The notes under the pieces were generated by a model. That model saw nothing but the letters and a program-made list of their open reading frames with translations. It did not search any database and was not told where the DNA came from. A program made the translations under genes and the position numbers. From contig JAHBSL010000008.1 in assembly GCA_019639135.1 (NCBI GenBank), forward strand, positions 85,990 to 149,989: a stretch of 64,000 bases of DNA. The letters run 5' to 3'. The DNA is from Acidobacteriota bacterium (GTDB lineage Bacteria; Acidobacteriota; Blastocatellia; Pyrinomonadales; Pyrinomonadaceae). Positions 53,953-63,148 of the stretch are shown here, piece after piece (positions within the stretch are counted from its first letter, which is position 1; every line of letters starts with the position of its first letter).

Positions 53953-54464
53953 TTATTTTTCTCCCTGATTCCTGTATTTTCCATGTCTTCCTTTACAGCC
54001 TGCTTTATCTCTATGTTCAGTTCCAGCCGTCCAAGGACCGCGAGCACGATCCATGCCATAACGGTGCTCATCAAGGCTAGACCCAGACCACCCAAGCCGA
54101 CAGCAACTCCGATGGCTGCCGTCATCCAGATGCCGGCGGAGGTTGTCAGTCCAAGGATGGCGCGTTCCCGCTCCAGCTTCAAAATCGCCCCGGCCCCGAG
54201 AAAGCCGATACCGGTTGCGAGTCCCTGAACGACCCGCGAAACGCCGTCGGACGACATACCGCTTCCTGCTGCCGCAAGAACAAAGAGTGTTGTGCCCGAG
54301 GAGACGAGGATATGTGTTCGCAGCCCCGCCGCCTTGCCCGCTCGCTCGCGCTGTAATCCAATGACCGCCCCGAGCACGATAGACGCAACCAGACGTATCA
54401 ATACGTGTATCAGTTGCTTTGTATCAGGAAAGCCCGACGTTAGTTCGCTCCAGATAATTTCCAT
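53949..54464 (-). CDS. MgtC/SapB-family membrane protein
   Basis: Four or five helices in 171 residues. RLVASIVLGAVIGLQRERAG and the SSDGVSRVVQGLATGIGFLG region are typical MgtC landmarks. The long C-terminal ACT-like domain of full MgtC is missing. MgtC proteins modulate ion and phosphate homeostasis; here it is inside a metal-efflux operon, 29 nt after the PII-like gene. Confidence 0.85.
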   Translation of the reverse strand: MEIIWSELTSGFPDTKQLIHVLIRLVASIVLGAVIGLQRERAGKAAGLRTHILVSSGTTLFVLAAAGSGMSSDGVSRVVQGLATGIGFLGAGAILKLERERAILGLTTSAGIWMTAAIGVAVGLGGLGLALMSTVMAWIVLAVLGRLELNIEIKQAVKEDMENTGIREKNK

Positions 54465-54493
54465 GTTCTCTGCCTATCGTCGTTGTCGATCAG

Positions 54494-54793
54494 CTAAATG
54501 AGCAAGGCATTTTCGATGCTGAGGACGATTATCAGTCCGTCGCCCTTCTTTCCGGTATGGGCGCGCTGCTTGATTGCAGCGACGATCTGGTCGACGAGTT
54601 CGTCGTTCGCCGCTATCTCGAGCCTTTTGCCCGGCATAAACGGATCCAACGAATCGTAAAGGGCCGTGCCGAACCGCCGGCCAAAGCCCTCCGAGTCCGT
54701 AACAGTCATGCCGGGAAAGCCTTCAATGGCTTCGAAGGCGGTTATGATCTCGTCCACTTTGAATGGCCTCACGATCGCGACGATTAATTTCAT
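54494..54793 (-). CDS. PII-like signal protein of a metal-efflux operon
   Basis: A 99-residue trimeric PII fold (MKLIVAIVRPFKVDEIITAF, GKKGDGLIIVLSIENAL). The T-loop is shortened (GFGRRFGTALYDSLDP) and lacks the uridylylated Tyr of GlnB/GlnK. PII-like proteins of this size lie beside CzcA-type pumps in other bacteria and probably sense a nucleotide or metal. It begins 3 nt after czcA and so is likely co-translated. Confidence 0.8.
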   Translation of the reverse strand: MKLIVAIVRPFKVDEIITAFEAIEGFPGMTVTDSEGFGRRFGTALYDSLDPFMPGKRLEIAANDELVDQIVAAIKQRAHTGKKGDGLIIVLSIENALLI

Positions 54794-54796
54794 ACA

Positions 54797-57700
54797 CTAT
54801 TCCTCCGTAAATTCGCCTTCGCGATCTTTTTCCACCCAGCCGTACAGCGTCGGCAAGATCAGCAGGGTCAAAAGCGTCGATGTGATCAACCCGCCGATCA
54901 CGACGGTCGCGAGCGGCCGCTGCACTTCGGCACCAGCCGATGTCGCCAAGGCCATCGGGATAAATCCGAGGCTCGCGACTAGCGCGGTCATCAGCACGGG
55001 GCGCAGCCGGGTTTCCGCCCCTTCGCGAACCGCGTCGAGCACCGTCTTTCCTTCTTCGCGCAGGTGATTGATAAAGCTGACCATCACGACGCCGTTGAGC
55101 ACCGCGACGCCGAACAGGGCGATGAACCCGACCCCCGCGGAAATGGAGAAAGGCATCCCCCGCAAGGCCAACGCCACGATCCCGCCCACGATCGCGAACG
55201 GTATGCCCGTGTAAATAAGCAAAGCCTGCTTGATCGAGTTGAACGTCGTGTACAGCAGCACGAAGATAAGGAACAAGGCGATCGGTACCACGATGAGGAG
55301 TCTTTCCGAAGCTCTCTGAAGGTTCTCGAACGTGCCGCCCCACTTGAGATAGTAGCCCGGCGGAAGCGGCACTTCTTTTGCGATCTTCGCCTGCGCCTCC
55401 TCGACGAACGAGCCGATGTCGCGCCCGCGAACGTTGAGCTCGACGCCGATGCGGCGGCGAGTGTCCTCGCGGGTGATCTGGGCGGCGTCCTCGACGAGCT
55501 GGATGTCGGCGACCTGCGAGAGCGGCACGCGCGAGCCGTTCGGGGCGGTAAGGAGCAAATTCCTGATCGAATCGACGTTCTTGCCCAACTCCTCGTCGAG
55601 CCGCACGACGAGGTTGAAGCGCTGCTCCCCCTCGTAAACTTGTCCCGCGTCCTTGCCCGCGACGACGGACTCGACCATGTCGTTTACGTCCTCGACGTTG
55701 AGGCCGTAACGGGCGATCGCGGCCCGGTCGGGCTTGATCTGCAGCTGCGGCAGGCCGCTCGTCGCTTCCGCCTTCACGTCCTCGGCCCCGGGTACGGTTT
55801 GCACGGACCGCACTATCTCGTCGGCTTTATCCTTCAGCACCTTTAGATCGTCGCCGTAGAGCTTGATCGCGACGTCGGATCGCACACCGGAGATCAGCTC
55901 CGCGACTCGCAGCTCTATCGGCTGCGAGAAGCTCGCCATCGCCCCCGGCACCCTTTTCTCAAGCGCTTTCGACATCTTCTCGACCAGCTCCGTCTTGTCC
56001 TTCGTGGTGGTCCACTCTCCCGGCGGCTTCAACGCGACGTAGAGGTCGGAGAAGTCCACGCTCATCGGGTCGGTGGCGACCTCCGCCCGTCCCGTTTTCG
56101 AGATCACGGTTTTCACTTCCGGGAACTCCATCAGCACCTTTTCCACCTCGGTGGTGTTCCGGACGGATTCCTCCAGCGATACGCTCGGGAGCCGCTGCAC
56201 CTGGACGGCGATGTCGCCCTCGTCGAGCCGCGGGATGAACTCCGAACCGAGGTACGGGAAGATCGCCCCGCTGATCACCACCAGCCCGACAGCGAGGGCC
56301 AGAGCCTGCGCCCGGTAGCGTCCGACGAAATCGAACGCCGGGATGTACGCCCGCTTCGCCCACCGGATCAGGAAGCTTTCCTTCTCCGACACCTTCCCGC
56401 TCAGAACCAGCGTCATCATCGCGGGGACGTACGTGAGCGAGAGCAGCAGCGAACCGACCAGGGCGAACACCACCGTCAGGGCCATCGGAACGAACATCTT
56501 CCCCTCGATCCCGCGAAGGCTGAGGATCGGCAGGTAGACGATCGCGATGATCGCGACCGCGAAGACGACCGGGCGCGCCACCTCGATGCACGATTCAAGA
56601 ATGGTCCGTTGCGGGTTCTCGTGATGCCCGAAGGTTTCCGCCTCGTGCTGGGCCTCCGCCCTTCGTCGGATGGTGTTCTCCACCATCACGACCGCCCCGT
56701 CTACGATCAGACCGAAGTCCAGCGCCCCGAGACTCATCAGGTTCCCCGAAACGTTGAACACCCGCATCAGGATCGCCGCGAACAGCATCGAGAGCGGTAT
56801 AATCGTCGCGACCAGCAGCGCCCCGCGCCAATTCCCGAGCAGGAGCATCAGCACCACGATCACCAGGATCGCCCCTTCGATCAGGTTCTTCTCGACGGTG
56901 GCGATCGCCCGATCGATCAGCTCCGTCCGGTCGTAAAACGCTTGAAGTTCCACGCCGGCCGGCAGCGATTTTTTCACCTGTTCGACGCGCTCCTTCACCG
57001 CCTCAACGACGGTTCGGGAGTTCTCCCCTTTGAGCATAAGGACGATCCCGGCGACGATCTCGCCCTTGCCGTCCGCCGTCACGGCTCCCTGCCGGACGGT
57101 CGCGCCCTCGACGATCTCCCCCACGTTCCGCACGTATACCGGCACGCCCTCCGGCCCCGTTTTCACGACGATGTTGCCGATGTCATCGGGGTTCTCGACG
57201 AGCCCGAGACCGCGAAGCAAGTATTGCTCCGCTCCTTTTTGTATGTAAGCTCCGCCGACGTTTGCGTTATTGCGACTGACCGCTTCGAAGACATCCCGCA
57301 TGGTGAGCCCATACGACTGCAGCTTCGCGGGGTCGAGTCGAACTTGATATTGTTTTTCGTACCCTCCGAAGCTGTTGATCTCCGTCGCCCCAGGGACGCC
57401 GAGCAACTGCCGCCGCACGTTCCAGTCCTGAACGGTGCGCAGGGCTTTCGCGTCGTAGCTCCCGTCGGGCGATTTGAGCTCGTACTGGTAGATCTCCCCG
57501 AGGCCCGTCGAGATCGGTCCCATCTCTGGGGAGCCGATCGATTCGGGGATCTGTTCGCGGGCCTGCGCGAGCCGTTCCAAAACGAGCTGTCGGGCGAAAT
57601 AGGTGTCAACGGATTCGTCGAACACCACCGTCACCGCCGAGAGTCCGAACTTCGAGACGGAGCGGATCTCCTCGATGTCCGGGAGCCCCGACATCGCCAC

Positions 57701-57910
57701 CTCGACCGGGAACGTCACCTGCCGCTCCATCTCCAGCGGCGCGAGGGACGGGGCGGCGGTGAGCACCTGCACCTGCACGTTGGTCACGTCCGGCACAGCG
57801 TCGATCGGGAGGTTAATCAAGCTGTACGCGCCGGCCGCGGACATGATCGCCACGAGCAGCAAAACTATCAATCGGTTCTCAACCGAGAATCGGATAAGTG
57901 CGTTTATCAT
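54797..57910 (-). CDS. czcA: RND metal efflux pump (CzcA type)
   Basis: A 1037-residue twelve-helix RND pump. The N-terminal region (LPIDAVPDVTNVQVQVLTAA; later GPISTGLGEIYQYELKS) is CzcA/NccA-like, different from the CusA-type pump at 14659-17814. Helix 4 has LGALDFGLIVDGAV with the Asp pair for proton movement. It likely exports Zn, Co, Cd or Ni. A DUF3943-like gene separates it from the adaptor czcB. Confidence 0.9.
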   Translation of the reverse strand: MINALIRFSVENRLIVLLLVAIMSAAGAYSLINLPIDAVPDVTNVQVQVLTAAPSLAPLEMERQVTFPVEVAMSGLPDIEEIRSVSKFGLSAVTVVFDESVDTYFARQLVLERLAQAREQIPESIGSPEMGPISTGLGEIYQYELKSPDGSYDAKALRTVQDWNVRRQLLGVPGATEINSFGGYEKQYQVRLDPAKLQSYGLTMRDVFEAVSRNNANVGGAYIQKGAEQYLLRGLGLVENPDDIGNIVVKTGPEGVPVYVRNVGEIVEGATVRQGAVTADGKGEIVAGIVLMLKGENSRTVVEAVKERVEQVKKSLPAGVELQAFYDRTELIDRAIATVEKNLIEGAILVIVVLMLLLGNWRGALLVATIIPLSMLFAAILMRVFNVSGNLMSLGALDFGLIVDGAVVMVENTIRRRAEAQHEAETFGHHENPQRTILESCIEVARPVVFAVAIIAIVYLPILSLRGIEGKMFVPMALTVVFALVGSLLLSLTYVPAMMTLVLSGKVSEKESFLIRWAKRAYIPAFDFVGRYRAQALALAVGLVVISGAIFPYLGSEFIPRLDEGDIAVQVQRLPSVSLEESVRNTTEVEKVLMEFPEVKTVISKTGRAEVATDPMSVDFSDLYVALKPPGEWTTTKDKTELVEKMSKALEKRVPGAMASFSQPIELRVAELISGVRSDVAIKLYGDDLKVLKDKADEIVRSVQTVPGAEDVKAEATSGLPQLQIKPDRAAIARYGLNVEDVNDMVESVVAGKDAGQVYEGEQRFNLVVRLDEELGKNVDSIRNLLLTAPNGSRVPLSQVADIQLVEDAAQITREDTRRRIGVELNVRGRDIGSFVEEAQAKIAKEVPLPPGYYLKWGGTFENLQRASERLLIVVPIALFLIFVLLYTTFNSIKQALLIYTGIPFAIVGGIVALALRGMPFSISAGVGFIALFGVAVLNGVVMVSFINHLREEGKTVLDAVREGAETRLRPVLMTALVASLGFIPMALATSAGAEVQRPLATVVIGGLITSTLLTLLILPTLYGWVEKDREGEFTEE

Positions 57911-58020
57911 AAGAACCTATATTGCGGACTTCGAGTACGATGTATTCCGCGCCGACCGAGACATATGTCCGCGATACTCGGTGTAAAGCGCTGGTACAGC
58001 CTCATTACGAAAGTTCGATC

Positions 58021-59016
58021 TCACCGAGCCTCTCGCTTCCACGGGTACCTGCCGCGGAGAAGGTTTGAGAAACTCGCCGTCGGGGTCAATAGACTACGAA
58101 GGACTTTTACCCGTGTAGTGACCCCTTTGGATTTGCGCTCGATCCAGTTCTTAAGGATGTACTTATCGACGATGTCCTCTTCGACGACGATGGCGGTGCC
58201 CACGATCGGGGTCAGGACGAGGTCCGTCCATGCCGCCGTGCTGTGCCCGTTTTTCTGTCTCAAACCAACGTTTCCGATCGTCGCCTCGCTGATCGGACCA
58301 AATTCGAATTGCGTGCTCCACACCGTGGACCATACAAGGGCTTTGAAACGGCTTTTCCAGTATTCCCTTGATTTGCCAAATTCCTGCCGTTTTGCCCGAT
58401 CACTGTTGTTTATAAAGATCCACCCGGTAACACTCCCTTGAAGCGGGTGAGCGAAATTGTTCGTGAATGGACTGTCGCCGTCATTCCAACCCCGAAGATT
58501 CTTTATCGAGTTGCCCCAATCGCGAAAGAATTGCCCGTCCAGTTCGCGATACGTCTTCTTCTGAAACAGACGAACGCCGTGCTTGATTCCGAGGAAGAGT
58601 GACGACTGGGCCAGAGCGGGCTTCCAATGAAATTTCTCATCATCGCCATCATCGAGCGTAGACTTTGTATTCACCTTATCGAGCCCAGATTCCGCTTCCC
58701 GCCATTTTCTTATTGCGGTCAAATTCGCCTCGTCCAAAGCCGAGGGGCCTACGTTCCCGGGAAAGTGCAACCGCCGCGAGTCCGGTACCTCGCGTTGAGC
58801 CACAGCCGACCGATTCGCCGCGTCCTTTGGCGGCTCATCGGTCGGAACGTTTGGCGATGATTGATTTCGCTCTGGAGGTTGAACTATCGCATCGCTTACT
58901 TCAGCCGTCTGCCCGACGATCGACGATGTTGATGCGACAAGCAACAATCCAACAAGCATGGTACTGATACCAAGCGAGGTTAGGGCGGAGGAGGCTCGAT
59001 CGCTATTGTCAATCAT
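58021..59016 (-). CDS. Uncharacterised exported protein in the czc operon (DUF3943-like)
   Basis: A 331-residue protein with a hydrophobic N-terminal signal (about 14-36), a low-complexity region (about 40-95) and a domain of about 200 residues rich in aromatic and charged residues (KHGVRLFQKKTYRELDG, NNFAHPLQGSVTGWIFINNS). NFAHPxxG is reminiscent of DUF3943 outer-membrane proteins, but this is a weak assignment. It begins 17 nt after czcB and so is in the efflux operon. Any role in metal efflux is inferred from location. Confidence 0.6.
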   Translation of the reverse strand: MIDNSDRASSALTSLGISTMLVGLLLVASTSSIVGQTAEVSDAIVQPPERNQSSPNVPTDEPPKDAANRSAVAQREVPDSRRLHFPGNVGPSALDEANLTAIRKWREAESGLDKVNTKSTLDDGDDEKFHWKPALAQSSLFLGIKHGVRLFQKKTYRELDGQFFRDWGNSIKNLRGWNDGDSPFTNNFAHPLQGSVTGWIFINNSDRAKRQEFGKSREYWKSRFKALVWSTVWSTQFEFGPISEATIGNVGLRQKNGHSTAAWTDLVLTPIVGTAIVVEEDIVDKYILKNWIERKSKGVTTRVKVLRSLLTPTASFSNLLRGRYPWKREAR

Positions 59017-59033
59017 AATAAGTGCTCTTACAG

Positions 59034-60599
59034 TTAATGGCCGTGCTCGCCCATCTCGCCCTTCTGCATCTGCGTCTTCAGCGTGAAGCTCCCCTTCGAG
59101 ACGACCTTCTCGCCCAGTTTCAGCCCGCTTTTGACCGCCGTGTAGCCTTCCATCTCCCCGCCGATCTCGATCTCGCGGATCTCGAAGGCGCCCGGTTCGT
59201 CCTCCTTCGGGATGAACACGATCGCCTTGTCGCCTTCTCGCTGGATCGCGGCGGAAGGCACAACGAGTTCCTCGCCGCTCTCCGCGCTGGTGCCGGTGTA
59301 GAACCCGACCTCGGTGAACGTGCCGGCGCGAAGGCGCCCTTGAGGGTTAGGAACTTCCAAGCGGACCCGGGCGGTCCTAGTCGCTTCGTCGAGCCGAGGA
59401 TCTATATAGCTGATCCGCCCGTTGAACGTGCCCGCTGAAGTTGATCGTATCTCGGCTACAGAACCGACCACGAGTTTCCCGACGTTCGCTTCCGGAACGT
59501 TCGCGATAACGTAAACGCTGGAGAGATTGGAAATCGCGAAAAGCGGCGAGGCCGCGTCGATCCCAGCCCCAGCGTTGAATTTCCTCTCGGTCACGACGCC
59601 CGACAGTGGTGCCCGGACCACGGCGACGGACGCGTCCCGGGAGTGGTCGTCGCGCTGAAGGTTCTGTTCGCTTGAGCCCAACGTCCTCAGTTGGTTCTGC
59701 GTATGCTGGAAATCGACCCGAGCCGTTTGCACTTCCGCCTGTGCCTGCTGAAGCTCACGATTCAGCGCGATGTTGGACTGGAAGTCGTAATCGGCCTTAG
59801 CGGTGCGGTAGCCCGCCTCCGCCGCGATCAGATCCTTGCCCGCCCCCGCGCCAAGCTCGATCAGCCGTCGCGTCCTTCGGAGCGTCGCGTCGGCCTCGTC
59901 GAGCTTGGCCTTCGCCTGCAGTATCGAAACGCGATTCTCGGTTTTCTGAACCCGCGCGAGGTTCTTCTGTGCCAGGTCCAACCGGTTCCTTGCCTCATTC
60001 AGTTTTCCGTGCAGCTCCGCGAGTTGCGGACTCGAAATAGTGGCGAGAATGGCGCCGCGCTCGACGTAATCCCCCACGCCGTAAAACACCTGGTCGATGC
60101 GCCCGCCCACCAGCGGCGTGGCCATCTCGGTCTTTTCGGGATTCAATTCAACCGCGCCCGTGACGTAAAGCTTGGCGATCGCCGGACGTTGGGTGACTCC
60201 CTCGACCTCGATCCCGGCCGACTCGACCGATTCCGGGTCCAGCTTGACCTCGCGGCCCTCTTCGCCCTCGGAGTGCCCGTCCTCCTCCTTCTTTTCTTCG
60301 CCCGCCGCAACCTCCACCTTGGTGGACGAGGAGGAACTCCTCGTCGCTATCCAAGCCAGGCCGAGGACCGCGAAGACCGCAACGACCACTGCGGTCAGGA
60401 TCCAGGCGAACATGCTTCTCGGTTTCGTTTCGCCGTTGGCGGAGCTCTCGGCCCCGTCGCCCCCTCGATCAAAATCATTTTCAAGTCGCGCGAGCTCCGC
60501 TTCATCCCGCTCGTGATGGCCCGTTCGTTCACTCATATTTTCTTTCGTCATCTCCGCCTCTTCCGTATCTTTGGTCTCTTTTCTTGTCTCGTCATTCAT
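59034..60599 (-). CDS. czcB: RND efflux periplasmic adaptor (CzcB type)
   Basis: A 521-residue membrane-fusion protein: long charged N-terminus (about 1-68), one helix (about 69-90), an EEKKEEDGHSEGEE acidic/His segment that may bind metal, then lipoyl, alpha-hairpin (about 195-330) and beta-barrel domains (VRAPLSGVVTERKFNAGAG; FNGRISYIDPRLDEATRT). It links CzcA to the outer-membrane channel. It is 12 nt after czcC. The N-terminal extension is unusual, as it is in the cusB product. Confidence 0.88.
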   Translation of the reverse strand: MNDETRKETKDTEEAEMTKENMSERTGHHERDEAELARLENDFDRGGDGAESSANGETKPRSMFAWILTAVVVAVFAVLGLAWIATRSSSSSTKVEVAAGEEKKEEDGHSEGEEGREVKLDPESVESAGIEVEGVTQRPAIAKLYVTGAVELNPEKTEMATPLVGGRIDQVFYGVGDYVERGAILATISSPQLAELHGKLNEARNRLDLAQKNLARVQKTENRVSILQAKAKLDEADATLRRTRRLIELGAGAGKDLIAAEAGYRTAKADYDFQSNIALNRELQQAQAEVQTARVDFQHTQNQLRTLGSSEQNLQRDDHSRDASVAVVRAPLSGVVTERKFNAGAGIDAASPLFAISNLSSVYVIANVPEANVGKLVVGSVAEIRSTSAGTFNGRISYIDPRLDEATRTARVRLEVPNPQGRLRAGTFTEVGFYTGTSAESGEELVVPSAAIQREGDKAIVFIPKEDEPGAFEIREIEIGGEMEGYTAVKSGLKLGEKVVSKGSFTLKTQMQKGEMGEHGH

Positions 60600-60611
60600 T
60601 TTCCGGCCACC

Positions 60612-62021
60612 TCATTTCGGTGCGGGGAGAAAAGCTCCGGCCCCGAGAGCAATACTTAAATCCGCCTGCGAGCGGTAACGCTGCGTCAACGCCTCCGTCA
60701 GGTCACGCGTCGCGTCGAGCAAGCGCCGCTGCTCCGCGATCAATTCCGTGATCTTGATCTCCCCGATCGCGTAAACCTCTCGGAACGTCGCTACGTTCTG
60801 CGTGGATCGCGGTATCGCCCCGATCTCAAGCGTCGACACCGCCCGGCTTGCCGCTTCGTACCGTTGGTAAGCGGCGAGAATTTCCCCTCGCACCACCCGT
60901 TCCGCGAACTCGCGCCTCGTCTGCGCCTGCTTTATGGCTATCTCGGCCTCGGCTTTCGCTCCTTGGTTTTTGTTGAATAAAGGCAGACCGATCGCGACGC
61001 CGAAGGTCAGGCTCCGGTCCCGTTGGGAGAACGGGGCGGTCGGCGCGTCGTACGTCGATCGCCCCTGCGAGTAACGCGTGTACGCGGTCAGGTCGGGTCG
61101 GCTTTGGGCCCGCACGAGGCGCAGCCCCGCGGTCGCGACTTGCTCCTCCAACTGGGCCAGAGCGACGTCCGGCCGCGTTCGAAGTCCAATGTCCACGGCC
61201 GCTTCCTTCGTCGCCGGGAGGGTCGGCAGCACTGCGGCGTCGATCTGCTCCCGGAGCCGGAGCGTGTCTTCGAACGGCACACCGGTCAGCAACTTCAATT
61301 GCGTGAGGGCGGATTGTAGCCGTCCCTCGGCCAACTGGCGGCGCGATCGAAGCCGTTCCACCTCCGCTTGCAGAAGGTTCAGCTCCAGCGGAGCGATTTC
61401 GCCTTCGTTCACCCGGATTTGCACCACTCGTGCGGTCTGCAGGTCGAGGTCGAGAAGTCTCTCCGTCACGTCGAGCTCCCGAAGAGCTCCTAGAGCTTCG
61501 GCGTAGTTCGTCAGCACGTTGGCTACGAGCACACGCTCGCGATTGCGCACCTCCGCCTCGCTCGCCTCGATGGCGATCTGGGCGGAGCTGACGCGGGCGG
61601 AACGCCGGCCGTAGATCTCGATCGGCAAAGAAGCTCCTACCGTGAATTGCCCGTCCCCACCGTTCCCAACGAGGCGGCCCGATTCCTGCTCGAATTCGAG
61701 CGTCGGGTTCGGCCTGAGCCGCGCCTGCTGCAGGCGGGCCCGCGCCTTGTCGATCTCGAGGCGCGACGCGATGATCTCCTGATTGGAGGCCAACGCCCGC
61801 TTGATGAGTTCGTCGACGGACGTTCCGTCCTGCGGGTGGTAATAGTTCGGGAGCACCGATTCGACGAGCGGTTTCGCCGACGCGACCGAAGCTCTCGCGT
61901 CCGTCGTCGATAAATCGTTTCTGGCCAGCAGCGCCGGCTCCTGCCCGATCGCGGCCGTAAGACTAAAGACCGTCAAGCAAAGGCCGGCCCAAACGACGGG
62001 GGCCTTTATGTGTAAATTCAT
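60612..62021 (-). CDS. czcC: Outer-membrane efflux channel (CzcC/TolC type)
   Basis: A signal peptide (about 1-27) and the two OEP helical repeats of the TolC family in 469 residues; SNQEIIASRLEIDKARARLQ and LGLRTRPDVALAQ-like helices are typical. No lipobox is seen, in contrast to the cusC product. It is the first large gene of the czc operon, 143 nt after the small exported protein. Confidence 0.85.
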   Translation of the reverse strand: MNLHIKAPVVWAGLCLTVFSLTAAIGQEPALLARNDLSTTDARASVASAKPLVESVLPNYYHPQDGTSVDELIKRALASNQEIIASRLEIDKARARLQQARLRPNPTLEFEQESGRLVGNGGDGQFTVGASLPIEIYGRRSARVSSAQIAIEASEAEVRNRERVLVANVLTNYAEALGALRELDVTERLLDLDLQTARVVQIRVNEGEIAPLELNLLQAEVERLRSRRQLAEGRLQSALTQLKLLTGVPFEDTLRLREQIDAAVLPTLPATKEAAVDIGLRTRPDVALAQLEEQVATAGLRLVRAQSRPDLTAYTRYSQGRSTYDAPTAPFSQRDRSLTFGVAIGLPLFNKNQGAKAEAEIAIKQAQTRREFAERVVRGEILAAYQRYEAASRAVSTLEIGAIPRSTQNVATFREVYAIGEIKITELIAEQRRLLDATRDLTEALTQRYRSQADLSIALGAGAFLPAPK

Positions 62022-62163
62022 TGGTAATCTTCCTGATCGAAAGCTGATGCTTGCTCCCTCAGCGGGCGCACGTGCGGCCGGAGGTGAGCGTGATCAAAGG
62101 ATCGAAGACGCAAAGGCGCGATTAATCGTCGCCGGAGCGCGGGATCAACCCCTTATCGTTCGA

Positions 62164-62559
62164 TTAGGAAAATTTAGGAGGCAGGTATGGAGGGGGAAGT
62201 GAGTTGAAAATCGAGAAACCGTTCTTCAACGGAATGGTGGTTCTTTCGATCGAGGACGATGTGACGTCGCTGGCGACGCTGGGGATTGCCACGGCATGGC
62301 AGAGGCACTCGTCGTTGCACGTGCCCGGAGCTTCGTGGTCGCTCTCGTTCTCGCAATTCGAAATGGACGTTCTCGATTCGTCGCGCTCGTCAACAGTAAT
62401 CGTGACGGAAGCAGTCGACTGGTTCGCAGGCGGTGCGGCGTTCGTGCCGACCTCGCACAATGCCGGGCAGAAAAGCTCGATCGCGACGAGACCGAGCCAG
62501 AGAACGGCGACGCGTTTCCTGACGATCTTCCTGCGAATCAGTTTCAGTATGCCCTGCAT
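62164..62559 (-). CDS. Small exported Cys/His protein heading the czc operon
   Basis: A 131-residue protein with a basic start and a hydrophobic signal (about 17-38, ending near LCEVG). A Cys/His stretch GTCNDECLCHAVAI in the middle could bind a metal. The C-terminus is Pro/Ser-rich. The layout resembles the small protein at the head of the cus operon (18419-18796), without clear sequence identity. A sigma-70-like promoter and a palindrome lie immediately upstream. Its function is unknown. Confidence 0.65.
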   Translation of the reverse strand: MQGILKLIRRKIVRKRVAVLWLGLVAIELFCPALCEVGTNAAPPANQSTASVTITVDERDESRTSISNCENESDHEAPGTCNDECLCHAVAIPSVASDVTSSSIERTTIPLKNGFSIFNSLPPPYLPPKFS

Positions 62560-62568
62560 CTATTCGGC

Positions 62569-62625
62569 TGGAACCATTCTAGGTTCCAACCTTTAATCGT
62601 AGTCTTTGCTTGGCTCTACTGTCAA
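62569..62625 (-). promoter_or_regulatory. Promoter and palindrome of the czc operon
   Basis: Minus strand: TTGACA (62620-62625) and TACGAT (62596-62601), 18-nt spacer, a fair sigma-70 promoter. Just downstream is TGGAACC-N6-GGTTCCA (62569-62588), a perfect 7-bp palindrome covering the expected transcription start. That is a good position for a repressor. No regulator for it is recognised nearby. Confidence 0.6.
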
Positions 62626-63085
62626 GTTCTTACCCACCGATCTAGTCTCTCGTCGTGTTAATCGCGTACATCTTACAACAGGCGGACACAAGCCGTATTT
62701 GACGGTAGTTGAATCCGCTTCCGGTTCGGAGATCCGCTACGTGATGTTGGTTAGGGTCTATGGCAAGACGAGCAAGAAAGAAGAGACGCGTTAAAATCCG
62801 GCTGAGCGCATCGGTTGTGAGACGCATTTGATAGCTGGCAACCCGAAACCGAAGCAATCTCACTAGCTACATCAACAGGCAAAATCCGACTATGCGTATG
62901 AGCATGCGTCGATCCACTCGTTTGACGATAGGCTTCTCAAATAAGCTTGAAAGCCACGCTCACGCGATTGCTTTGCACTACATGTATTACAATTCCTGTC
63001 GGATTCATAAGAACCTACGATGTATTCGGGCAAGGGCGGCGGGCATCATCGAAGCTGTGGGAGATGGTGGATATAGTTGCTTAGC
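62622..63085 (+). mobile_element. Decayed transposase of the IS1-like group
   Basis: Fragments in three frames match one transposase C-terminus: VNRVHLTTGGHKPYLTVVE, then IRYVMLVRVYGKT and KEETR followed by stops, NPAERIGCETHLIAGNP, MRMSMRRSTRLTIGF, LESHAHAIALHYMYYNSCR with IHKNLR, and finally WEMVDIVA in another frame. The order and spacing are normal, but at least two stops and two frame changes interrupt it. Its N-terminus and terminal repeats are missing. Confidence 0.75.
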
Positions 63086-63148
63086 TATAGAAAGCGGCGG
63101 CGAAGGAAAAAGGCCCTTACAAGTAGAGAATATGAAACGAGAAACCGG

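Noticed and set aside
56609..58441. A 610-codon plus-strand frame opposite czcA
   Set aside because: Antisense to a full-length RND pump and to the next gene; its His/Arg-rich text matches no protein style.
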